A stretch of DNA of 12,677 nucleotides from a gamma proteobacterium symbiont of Lucinoma myriamae (lineage in GTDB: Bacteria; Pseudomonadota; Gammaproteobacteria; GRL18). Within the stretch, counting starts at the first letter, position 1. The number at the start of each line of letters is the position of its first letter. The translations under genes were made by a program, and so were the position numbers. This document shows, one piece after another, positions 7,919 to 12,677 of the stretch. The notes below the pieces were generated by a model that was given only the letters and a program-made list of their open reading frames with translations, was not told the origin of the DNA and searched no databases. Location of the stretch: positions 1 through 12,677 of the forward strand of contig JAHXIM010000555.1 in NCBI GenBank assembly GCA_025655635.1, read 5' to 3'.

Positions 7919-8857
7919 ATGAATTTTTTAACTAAAAAATATAAAAATAAATGCTCTGTAATAAAACAGAGCGTTATTTTATTATTTATTGCACTTATCA
8001 GCTTTTCTAATGTTCTGTATGCTGAATCCGGAGATGATTATAAAAACCGTCCTCTGGATGTGCGAGTCGATCGCCTTGAACGATTGATGAGTTCGCAAAA
8101 ACAACTGGAACTCTTGTATCGAGTGAAGCAGCTCCAGCAGGAAAATCAGCAATTGCGTGGCCTTTTGGAAGAGCAGAGTAATGATGTGCGAATTCTTAAG
8201 CAACAACAAAGAGAGCTTTATTCTGATCTCAATAGACGTTTAAGTCAGATGGAGGGTGCTGATAATGAGAGTACTAGTGCTCCGGAATTATCAGAGCCGG
8301 CATTAGCCGAAAAAACCAAAGATAATACATCAGCACCTAAAAAAGTTGCTTTGCCTGTGGTTATGGATAAATCCAGCGTTGCTGAAGCAAAGTATGGAGT
8401 CACTCAAAGAGAAGAAGTTGTTGTTACTGAAGTAAAGAATAAACCTGCCCTGGCAACGATTAAACCAATGTCTAAAAAAGACCGTCAGGCAGAACAAACA
8501 ATGTACCAGCAAGCTTATGATGAACTCACAGCCCATCGATACAATAAAGCCAGAGATTCGTTTATTGCCTTAATCGCAAAATACCCAAGTAGTCGCTATG
8601 CTCATATTGCTCAATATTGGGTTGCTGAAGCCAGTTATGCACAAAGCCATTATGAGCAGGCCATTATTGATTATCAGTTACTATTAGATGTATATCCTTT
8701 TAGTCCCAAAAAGGCAGAAGCAGAGCTAAAAAAAGCGTATAGTTATTTTGAACTGGGCAATAAAGATTCGGCGCGTAATACCTTAAATCAATTACTAACC
8801 AACTATCCGGATACCACTGAAGCTGGGCAAGCAAAGCGCTTATTAAAAAAATTGTAA
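7919..8857 (+). CDS. cpoB: Cell division coordinator CpoB (YbgF)
   Basis: CpoB is the periplasmic TolA-binding protein that coordinates peptidoglycan synthesis (PBP1B) with outer-membrane constriction in E. coli. From ATG 7919 it has 312 residues: a basic n-region, a hydrophobic signal-peptide core and a likely cleavage after NVLYA (about residue 35). A coiled coil follows (about 50-110, Leu/Gln-rich, including LQQENQQLRGLLEEQ), then a variable linker. The C-terminal TPR domain (about 190-312) has three repeats around AYDELTAHRYNKARDSFIAL, EASYAQSHYEQAIIDYQLLL and AYSYFELGNKDSARNTLNQLL. The frame is open from GTG 7907, but ATG 7919 is preferred because AGTGG (7906-7910) lies about 8 bases upstream. 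It closes the tol-pal operon. Confidence 0.93.
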   Translation: MNFLTKKYKNKCSVIKQSVILLFIALISFSNVLYAESGDDYKNRPLDVRVDRLERLMSSQKQLELLYRVKQLQQENQQLRGLLEEQSNDVRILKQQQRELYSDLNRRLSQMEGADNESTSAPELSEPALAEKTKDNTSAPKKVALPVVMDKSSVAEAKYGVTQREEVVVTEVKNKPALATIKPMSKKDRQAEQTMYQQAYDELTAHRYNKARDSFIALIAKYPSSRYAHIAQYWVAEASYAQSHYEQAIIDYQLLLDVYPFSPKKAEAELKKAYSYFELGNKDSARNTLNQLLTNYPDTTEAGQAKRLLKKL

Positions 8858-8863
8858 AAAAGC

Positions 8864-8891
8864 TTGCCATAAAAAATAAAAACGGTAGAAT
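8864..8891 (+). promoter_or_regulatory. Sigma70-type promoter of tRNA-Lys
   Basis: The -35 TTGCCA (8864-8869) and -10 TAGAAT (8886-8891) are 16 bases apart. They are followed by a short GC-rich stretch (ATGCGC, 8892-8897) resembling the discriminator of stable-RNA promoters under stringent control. The predicted start near 8898 leaves a leader of about 65 nt before the tRNA. The promoter begins 7 bp after the cpoB stop, so tRNA-Lys can be transcribed independently of the tol operon. Confidence 0.7.
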
Positions 8892-8905
8892 ATGCGCATC
8901 TTAAC

Positions 8906-8964
8906 GAGACGGCAAATTTTTAAGTACTGCCGAAATCTTGTCTCAGCTTAAATTAAATGCTGAG
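8906..8964 (+). other. Overlapping hairpins in the tRNA-Lys leader
   Basis: The leader contains GAGAC (8906-8910) that can pair with GTCTC (8940-8944), with GGCA (8911-8914) and TGCC (8928-8931) nested inside. A second perfect pair is CTCAGC (8942-8947) with GCTGAG (8959-8964), whose last base is the first base of the tRNA. The two helices share bases 8942-8944, so they exclude one another when fully formed. The likely role, if any, is in 5' processing of the precursor; this is inference. Confidence 0.4.
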
Positions 8965-9039
8965 GGCCGTTAGCTCAGTTGGTAGAGCAGTGGACTTTTA
9001 ATCCATTTGTCGTGAGTTCGAGTCTCACACGGCCCACCA
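8964..9039 (+). tRNA. tRNA-Lys(TTT)
   Basis: A full 76-nt cloverleaf folds by eye. The acceptor stem GGGCCGT (8964-8970) pairs perfectly with ACGGCCC (9029-9035). The D-stem GCTC/GAGC encloses AGTTGGTA. The anticodon stem GTGGA/TCCAT (one G-T pair) holds the loop CTTTTAA with anticodon TTT at 8997-8999. The T-arm GTGAG-TTCGAGT-CTCAC is canonical. The discriminator is A, and CCA is encoded at 9037-9039. The sequence is very close to E. coli tRNA-Lys. An intrinsic terminator follows within 10 bases. Confidence 0.98.
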
Positions 9040-9046
9040 TATATAG

Positions 9047-9082
9047 AACCCCTGTAGATCTATTGATTACAGGGGTTTTTTT
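9047..9082 (+). terminator. Intrinsic terminator after tRNA-Lys
   Basis: AACCCCTGTA (9047-9056) pairs perfectly with TACAGGGGTT (9068-9077); the T-run covers 9076-9082. Inside the 11-base loop, ATC/GAT can add three further pairs. This ends the tRNA transcript and any read-through from the tol-pal operon, because no terminator is visible between cpoB and the tRNA. Confidence 0.93.
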
Positions 9083-9146
9083 ATATCTGAAATGATTTTT
9101 TTTAATGGCAATTAGTAATAAGTTACACCAATGGGGAATGTAGGCT

Positions 9147-9383
9147 ATGGATAAGCAAAGAGATAATTTAAAAAAGATTGAAGAACTAACCATTAAGTTG
9201 AATCATGCTCTACAAAACATTGATGAACCAACCAAAACAAAATTGGAAGCCCATAACCTCCAGGTAAGCGGTATCAGCATGTCGCTGTTACGGATTCAAA
9301 TTGGTGTAGACAACACGTTGAATGATACAAAAAGAAATACGATAGAAAAAACTAAAAAAACGGTTATTACTAAAATAACCTAG
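9147..9383 (+). CDS. Small charged hypothetical protein (78 aa)
   Basis: I do not recognise this product. It is a 78-residue, Lys-rich, Cys-free soluble protein with a predicted helical N-terminal half (KIEELTIKLNHALQNIDE) and a basic C-terminus (KRNTIEKTKKTVITK). It has no signal peptide or membrane segment. The ATG has a GGGGA (9133-9137) 9 bases upstream, and an earlier ATG at 9138 is out of frame and stops at once, so the start is reasonable. No promoter was found between the tRNA terminator and the ORF. Its last codons overlap a hairpin that looks like a minus-strand terminator. It may be a real small gene or a chance ORF. Confidence 0.5.
   Translation: MDKQRDNLKKIEELTIKLNHALQNIDEPTKTKLEAHNLQVSGISMSLLRIQIGVDNTLNDTKRNTIEKTKKTVITKIT
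9354..9380 (-). terminator. Possible minus-strand intrinsic terminator
   Basis: GGTTATT (9362-9368) and AATAACC (9374-9380) form a perfect 7-bp stem with a 5-base loop. Read on the minus strand, the stem is followed by G and then seven T (complement of A7 at 9354-9360). No T-run follows on the plus strand. The stem has only two G-C pairs, so it would be a weak terminator. It implies a minus-strand transcript from the 9384-9671 gap, where I see no minus-strand protein gene. Confidence 0.4.
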
Positions 9384-9515
9384 TATCACGCCTAATTCTC
9401 ACAATAAGGTCTGATTGTAAATTGGCTCAAGCAAATATCCGCAATTCCTGCATCCACTGCTTTAATTCCTAGCATTCATCTACTATTTAACACTTAAATA
9501 ATTTAACGATTATAT

Positions 9516-9543
9516 TTGTTTTTGCATAAAATTCTTCTATTAT
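9516..9543 (+). promoter_or_regulatory. Weak candidate promoter for the 9672 gene
   Basis: TTGTTT (9516-9521) and TATTAT (9538-9543) are 16 bases apart in the 288-bp gap after the small ORF. The -35 is poor and the region is AT-rich, so this is only the best candidate upstream of the GTG at 9672. I see nothing else identifiable in 9384-9671 apart from the hairpin at its left edge. Confidence 0.25.
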
Positions 9544-9671
9544 AGATGGTACAAGAACTATTATTTAGGTTTGATGATTATCAGGTAACAATATTTTGAG
9601 GTTGTTGTTTACGGGTCAAAAGTGTGCCCGCTTACTATGCAGCCATGCGATACAAAATAAGAGGGAATATA

Positions 9672-10052
9672 GTGTCTAATAATTTTGGCGTCTTTATTAA
9701 TTTGGATTATGCTCACCAGCCTCATGCTGAATGTACGCTTATTTGGAATAAAATCATGGAGGTTATGGTTGACTACGGTTTTATTTTTCAAAAAAGAGTA
9801 TTTACCATTACTACTAATAGCAGTCGTGATGAAATATCAAGTGATGTGAGGGGCTTGTTTGATTTAATTCAAAAAGAACAAGAGCACTTTTACAGTTATA
9901 TTTGTGATAATTATATTCTAAATCTTGAAGAATGCAGTGATTTAACCTTGCCTGATACCAGTGCTAGTATTGATGTAGAAAATATCACTTTTCAGGAGTT
10001 AAATATTATGGGGATAGAGTATGAATCACTTATTAAAAATAAACCTGAATGA
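9672..10052 (+). CDS. Uncharacterised 126-residue protein
   Basis: I do not recognise a named family. The frame is open from GTG 9624, but the best start is GTG 9672: AGAGGGA (9660-9666) lies 5 bases before it, and the protein then begins MSNNFGVFINLDYAH. It is an acidic soluble protein with no signal peptide or membrane helix. The predicted order is a strand (FGVFINLDY), a helix (ECTLIWNKIMEVMVDYG), a strand (FQKRVFTITT) and a helix (DEISSDVRGLFDLIQKEQEHF), then a mixed acidic tail with two Cys (about residues 77 and 87). The first half has the strand-helix-strand rhythm of small ferredoxin-like folds such as Cas2/VapD, but no cas genes or CRISPR repeats are present, so no function is proposed. 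It appears monocistronic. Confidence 0.8.
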   Translation: MSNNFGVFINLDYAHQPHAECTLIWNKIMEVMVDYGFIFQKRVFTITTNSSRDEISSDVRGLFDLIQKEQEHFYSYICDNYILNLEECSDLTLPDTSASIDVENITFQELNIMGIEYESLIKNKPE

Positions 10053-10111
10053 TTATTTTATAGTAAATAAAGTTTAAAATACCAAATATTAGAAATATCT
10101 TATATAAACGC

Positions 10112-10140
10112 TTGCTAATATTGCGTTCTCTGTTTATAAT
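10112..10140 (+). promoter_or_regulatory. Strong sigma70-type promoter of the secreted protein gene
   Basis: TTGCTA (10112-10117) and a perfect TATAAT (10135-10140) are separated by 17 bases. This is the best promoter in the window. Transcription would start near 10147, leaving a leader of about 168 nt before the ATG at 10315. Confidence 0.8.
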
Positions 10141-10170
10141 TATATCCACAATAAAGAAATTAAGAAAACA

Positions 10171-10193
10171 GAATATCTTGAAGGAAGATATTC
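10171..10193 (+). promoter_or_regulatory. Perfect 9-bp leader hairpin with GGA in the loop region
   Basis: GAATATCTT (10171-10179) and AAGATATTC (10185-10193) form a perfect stem around the loop GAAGG; the loop edge reads GGA (10183-10185). No T-run follows, so it is not a terminator. A second GGA is the Shine-Dalgarno GGAGA just before the ATG at 10315. Two GGA elements, one hairpin-presented, are the arrangement CsrA/RsmA proteins bind, but a role for CsrA here is inference only; the hairpin could simply stabilise the mRNA. Confidence 0.45.
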
Positions 10194-10314
10194 ACGGCTT
10201 TTATGTCTTGTTTTTATTAATTCAGGTTAATGCTTAGAATAATGCTTTAATTCAATTTCTGTTATCTTTTGATGACACATAACACTTATTTAAACAATTT
10301 TTGGAGAGTATAAA

Positions 10315-10884
10315 ATGAAAAAATTATTAATTGCTGCAGCAATCGCAAGTGCAACAACCCTTTCAATGACAGCTAGCGCATTCTGGGATGATGGAAACAG
10401 CAACACTAACTGGAATGGTCAGGGCTATAACAACATGAATAACAATGCTTATGGCAACGGTTATGGTAATGGCTGGGGCGACGGTTCTGGTGATGCAGAC
10501 ATGGATGGTGATGTTGAAATCACTATTAAAGCTCGTGGCCGTGGCCGTGGTAAAGGTAACACTCGTGGTTCAGCTTACGGAAGTGGTAACAGCAACTACA
10601 ATGGTTATAACAACATGGATTACCGTGGTAATGGCTATAATAATTACCAAAACAACAGTGGCTATGGTTATGCACCTCGTCCAATGATGGCTCCTCAGGC
10701 AGCTCCTCAAGCTGCACCTATAGCGCCAAATCCACAAGCAAAAGCTCAGTTTGAAGCTCGTCAAAAGCGTATGCAGGAAATGCAAAAACAACAGCAAGCT
10801 CAAATGCAAGCTGCACGTAAAGCCTACGAAGAAAAAATGAAACAATGGGCTGCTCAAGCACCTGTAGCACCTGCTGCTAAATAA
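10315..10884 (+). CDS. Secreted Gly/Asn/Tyr-rich protein, sulfur globule protein-like
   Basis: The 189-residue precursor has a clear Sec signal peptide, MKKLLIAAAIASATTLSMTASA, cut after A22 just before FWDDGN. The mature N-terminal half is low-complexity and rich in Gly, Asn, Tyr and Asp (NAYGNGYGNGWGDGSGDADM), then VEITIK and a basic patch RGRGRGKGNTRG. GYNNM occurs twice; its DNA repeat (10423-10440 and 10603-10620) matches at 16 of 18 bases. The C-terminal half has APQAAPQAAPIAP, then a Gln/Met/Lys-rich helix (MQEMQKQQQAQMQAARK). The signal peptide, the FWDD start and the Gly/Asn/Tyr composition resemble the sulfur globule proteins of sulfur-oxidising gammaproteobacteria, which coat periplasmic sulfur globules. 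Low complexity makes this assignment tentative. GGAGA (10303-10307) lies 7 bases before the ATG. It has its own promoter and terminator. Confidence 0.82.
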   Translation: MKKLLIAAAIASATTLSMTASAFWDDGNSNTNWNGQGYNNMNNNAYGNGYGNGWGDGSGDADMDGDVEITIKARGRGRGKGNTRGSAYGSGNSNYNGYNNMDYRGNGYNNYQNNSGYGYAPRPMMAPQAAPQAAPIAPNPQAKAQFEARQKRMQEMQKQQQAQMQAARKAYEEKMKQWAAQAPVAPAAK

Positions 10885-10915
10885 TTTTATTGAACCCGGG
10901 TAATCAATAATATTT

Positions 10916-10952
10916 AAAAAACCCGTACAGTTTACTGTTGCGGGTTTTTTTT
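10916..10952 (+). terminator. Intrinsic terminator after the secreted protein gene
   Basis: AAAAAACCCG (10916-10925) pairs with CGGGTTTTTT (10941-10950), with an inner ACAG/CTGT helix (10927-10930 and 10935-10938) and a TTTA loop. T8 spans 10945-10952. The A-run on the left means that the hairpin may also work on the minus strand. It separates the secreted-protein gene from the signalling locus downstream. Confidence 0.9.
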
Positions 10953-11065
10953 GGAGTGCTAAAAGTTAAGAAGACATATTAATCATATTCAGACTTTTAA
11001 AATAGTCGCTTCATCCCAAATTTTAAAATAAAACCATTGAATTAGTTAACATTTATAAGAAATCA

Positions 11066-11094
11066 TTGAGTTATTAATAAATATTGGCTATATT
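11066..11094 (+). promoter_or_regulatory. Candidate promoter of the receiver-domain locus
   Basis: TTGAGT (11066-11071) and TATATT (11089-11094) are 17 bases apart, about 130 bases before the ATG at 11226. The match is fair (4 of 6 and 5 of 6) in an AT-rich background. Confidence 0.4.
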
Positions 11095-11225
11095 GATTTT
11101 AGAATTCTTACCTATGTAACACTGACTAGTGATGGTAAAGGGAAATTAAATTAATTGCTTAGTCGTATCAAGAATTTAGCACTTGAATTTTTTGATGCTG
11201 ACCTTATGCATAATATGAGCTTTTC

Positions 11226-11621
11226 ATGGATAAGTATGTAATTAATACCGTCTTATTAACTGATTCATCCACAATTGATGGTTTGATCATTTCCTTATTG
11301 GATGATCAACGTTTCAATGTGGCATCAATTCATTCAAGTGAACCTTATTTTTTTAAAAAACTTATTGATTATAAACCGCAGTTAATTTTTATTCGTGCGA
11401 TGCTGTCTAATCTGGATGGTTTATCGGTTTGTGATCGTATCCGCTCTCATCCTGCTCTTCGCAAAGCGCGTCTTGTGTTTATCTCTACAGATACCTTAAA
11501 CAGGGAATCTGCTATTAATCATCGTGCTAATGACTTTCTTAAAGTACCATTTTCCAGACAAGATTTAAGTAAGATTGTTGATCCCTTACTAGAAAAAAAA
11601 ATCAGGCTGCTATTTAGTTGA
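11226..11621 (+). CDS. Degenerate receiver domain; N-terminal part of a disrupted multi-receiver cyclase
   Basis: The 131 residues form one CheY-like receiver (REC) fold that cannot be phosphorylated normally. Compared with canonical receivers, the first strand reads VLLTDSS (one Asp, D13, in the acidic pocket), the phospho-acceptor Asp is Arg57 (IFIRAMLSNLDG), Ser87 keeps the Thr/Ser position, and the conserved Lys is Val107 (FLKVPF). Such pseudo-receivers usually act by protein contact. The protein ends at TGA 11619-11621 just after an A9 tract. The +1 frame across that point continues directly into a second receiver, so this ORF is most likely the first domain of one long protein. The ribosome binding site is weak (GAG at 11217-11219). 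If translated alone, it would be a stand-alone single pseudo-receiver protein. Confidence 0.8.
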   Translation: MDKYVINTVLLTDSSTIDGLIISLLDDQRFNVASIHSSEPYFFKKLIDYKPQLIFIRAMLSNLDGLSVCDRIRSHPALRKARLVFISTDTLNRESAINHRANDFLKVPFSRQDLSKIVDPLLEKKIRLLFS

Positions 11622-12595
11622 TGATAGCAAAACATGTCGACGCTTGGTTAAACCTTCATTGGAAATGGAGGGTTATGAAGTCATAGAAGCAGGTAATGGT
11701 GAGGATGCATTAAAAGTTGTTCGTACAACGGATATTGACATAATTGTCAGTGATGTTGACATGCCTGTGCTTGATGGTGTGACACTCTGTCGCATTATCC
11801 GTCAACAGGAAAAACTATCGACACCAATTTTATTACTTTCTTCCCTGCAAACAGATAAAGCTATTATTAATGGTTTTAATGCAGGTGCTGATGACTATAT
11901 CATCAAGTCCGATCATTCTGCGACCCATAAAGTGGTGGTACCTGAACTGCGGTCACGTATTCAACGTCTCATGAATGCTAAAAGTTCACAAAGTCGTCCG
12001 GAACATATTCTAGTAGCTGAAGACTCAACTACTATGCGCCATCAATTAAAAAATTCGTTGGCAATTCAGGGATTTCAGGTTGATGTTGCAGCTGATGGCT
12101 TGTCGGCGTGGGAAAAACTAAATAATAAACATTATGATCTGGTGATTACTGATTATGATATGCCTTATGTTGATGGTTTAGAATTATGTTCTCGTATACG
12201 TCAATCGAATAAGTTTAAAAATTTACCCATCATTATAGAAACCAGTAAAGATTCAAGAGTTGAGCAAGTAAAAATTCGTTCAATGGGTATTCAGGCATTT
12301 ATTACAAAACCATTTTCTCCTGATCGTATGATCGCTGAAGTAGAGCGTGTTTTGGCTGAAACACGCTTAATAATTAACCAAAATGCTATGCGTAATTATT
12401 TGCCTGATGCAACAGTCTCACATATTTCATCGACTAATAGTAATTATATCCCTAAAGCTGAAGATAAATTTAGAACCATATTATTTTCTGATATCGTACA
12501 ATTTACTCGTATATCAGATCAGCTCTCATCAAGAAAAGTGGTTGATTTTTTAAATGCCTATTTTGATCGTATGGTTGAAGAATTAATGTGTTGTG
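11593..12595 (+). pseudogene. Receiver-receiver-class III cyclase, frameshifted and truncated
   Basis: This frame is open from 11593 through the window edge but has no proper start: its first ATG (11665) would cut off the first strand of its receiver. REC2 (about 11611-11985) has the DD pair, the phospho-acceptor Asp (11752-11754, in SDVDMP) and the Lys in DDYIIK. REC3 (12007-12357) is fully canonical: ED pair, Asp at 12151-12153 (TDYDMP), ETS, and Lys-Pro at 12307-12312. A class III adenylate/guanylate cyclase domain begins about 12465, with LFSDIVQFT holding the first metal-binding Asp (12490-12492), then VVDFLNAYFDRMVEEL. Homology stops after MCCG: the expected GGxIDKFxGD core with the second metal Asp is missing, so no active cyclase can be made. 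A phosphorelay-controlled cyclic nucleotide synthase is the inferred ancestral function. Confidence 0.8.
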
Positions 12596-12609
12596 GTCTA
12601 ATAGAACTG

Positions 12610-12652
12610 GATACTTTAATAAGAGATAATAACTATCAATTATTGAGGTGTC
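12610..12652 (+). promoter_or_regulatory. Hairpin sequestering the ribosome binding site
   Basis: GATACTTTAATAA (12610-12622) pairs over 13 consecutive positions with TTATTGAGGTGTC (12640-12652), three of them G-U pairs in RNA. An inner GATA/TATC helix (12625-12628 and 12634-12637) closes on ATAAC. The right arm contains the Shine-Dalgarno GAGG (12645-12648) of the ATG at 12656, so transcripts reading in from upstream would have a masked site. This is a known strategy of insertion sequences for limiting transposase made from read-through RNA. Confidence 0.6.
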
Positions 12653-12655
12653 AAA

Positions 12656-12677
12656 ATGGGACAGAAACGAACATACA
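12656..12677 (+). CDS. Start of a putative transposase gene (OrfA), cut by the window edge
   Basis: Only seven codons are visible: M-G-Q-K-R-T-Y. The start is supported by GAGG at 12645-12648, 7 bases upstream. Short basic starts of this kind are common in OrfA helix-turn-helix proteins of IS3-family elements. With so few residues the call rests mainly on context: a broken cyclase gene immediately upstream and the RBS-masking hairpin. Confidence 0.4.

Larger units (their letters stand above)
10885..11225. other. Intergenic stretch: terminator, then promoter
   Basis: This 341-bp gene-free stretch holds the terminator of the secreted-protein gene at its left end and a candidate promoter for the receiver-domain gene in the middle. 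A CCCGGG palindrome (10895-10900) lies just before the terminator. I see no further genes, RNA genes or repeats in it. Confidence 0.6.
12594..12677 (+). mobile_element. Probable left end of an insertion sequence (IS3-like), partial
   Basis: The cyclase homology ends sharply at about 12593. From a TG at 12594 on, the sequence is a non-coding leader of about 62 bases with a ribosome-binding-site-sequestering hairpin, followed by an ORF starting MGQKRTY. This layout (TG end, short leader, basic OrfA-type start) fits IS3-family elements, which commonly begin with 5'-TG. The exact edge (12592 or 12594), the family and the right end cannot be determined within the window. Confidence 0.5.

Noticed and set aside
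8975..9193. Minus-strand ORF of 72 codons with RVRLELTTNGLKVHCSTN
   Set aside because: It is the antisense of tRNA-Lys. This peptide is a well-known false protein produced by translating tRNA genes backwards.
9624..9671. GTG at 9624 or ATG at 9645 as start of the orphan protein
   Set aside because: Neither has a Shine-Dalgarno sequence, while GTG 9672 has AGAGGGA at ideal spacing.
9384..9671. CRISPR repeats or cas genes near the Cas2-like orphan
   Set aside because: No regularly spaced repeats of 20-40 bases exist here or elsewhere in the window.
10445..10857. Overlapping ORFs in other frames of the secreted-protein gene (plus 10445-10687, minus 10526-10717 and 10570-10857)
   Set aside because: They are by-products of the low-complexity Gly/Asn/Gln codons; only the 10315 frame has a signal peptide, ribosome binding site, promoter and terminator.
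10895..10925. CGGGT (10897-10901) could pair with ACCCG (10921-10925) and compete with the terminator, as in an attenuator
   Set aside because: Only 5 bp with a long loop, located after a stop codon with no downstream gene close by; the terminator stem is far stronger.
11602..11667. Independent start of the second receiver protein (ATG 11665)
   Set aside because: It would remove the first strand and the acidic pair of the receiver (VDDS at 11617-11628), so a frame disruption is the better explanation.

Overview
The window is AT-rich and reads as the chromosome of a gammaproteobacterium. The evidence is the gene order yebC-ruvC-ruvA-ruvB-ybgC-tolQ-tolR-tolA-tolB-pal-cpoB, a CCA-encoding tRNA-Lys(TTT), and Tol/Pal and Ruv proteins that resemble the E. 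coli ones over their full length. Downstream is a Gly/Asn/Tyr-rich exported protein of sulfur-globule type. That hints at a sulfur-oxidising or related low-GC lineage, but the sequence alone does not settle genus or family.

Positions 119-8857 are a dense, all-plus-strand housekeeping block. yebC encodes a translation/transcription-associated factor. ruvC, ruvA and ruvB encode the Holliday-junction resolvase and the branch-migration motor. ybgC encodes a hotdog thioesterase. tolQ-tolR-tolA-tolB-pal-cpoB encode the Tol-Pal envelope machine: inner-membrane motor TolQR, periplasm-spanning TolA, periplasmic TolB, outer-membrane lipoprotein Pal and the coordinator CpoB. Gaps are short; tolQ/tolR overlap by 1 base and tolB begins directly after the tolA stop, so the tol genes are almost certainly one operon. 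The catalytic and channel residues I could check are present. tRNA-Lys follows, with its own promoter and a strong intrinsic terminator.

Positions 9083-11225 are a looser accessory stretch. It has a small charged ORF (9147), an unrecognised 126-residue protein (GTG start at 9672, strong ribosome binding site), and the sulfur-globule-like secreted protein (10315). The last has a near-consensus promoter, a leader of about 170 nt with a perfect 9-bp hairpin, and its own terminator. A small hairpin at 9354-9380 has the shape of a terminator for the minus strand.

Positions 11226-12677 hold the most unusual content: what should be one large signalling protein with three tandem receiver domains and a class III nucleotide cyclase domain. 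The first receiver is degenerate and is separated from the rest by a one-base frame disruption at an A9 tract (11593-11601). The cyclase homology then stops abruptly near 12594. The sequence after that looks like the left end of an insertion sequence: a leader hairpin that pairs with a Shine-Dalgarno sequence, then an ATG beginning MGQKRTY that runs off the window. The simplest reading is a decaying pseudogene hit twice. Transcriptional slippage at the A9 tract is the interesting alternative for the first lesion.
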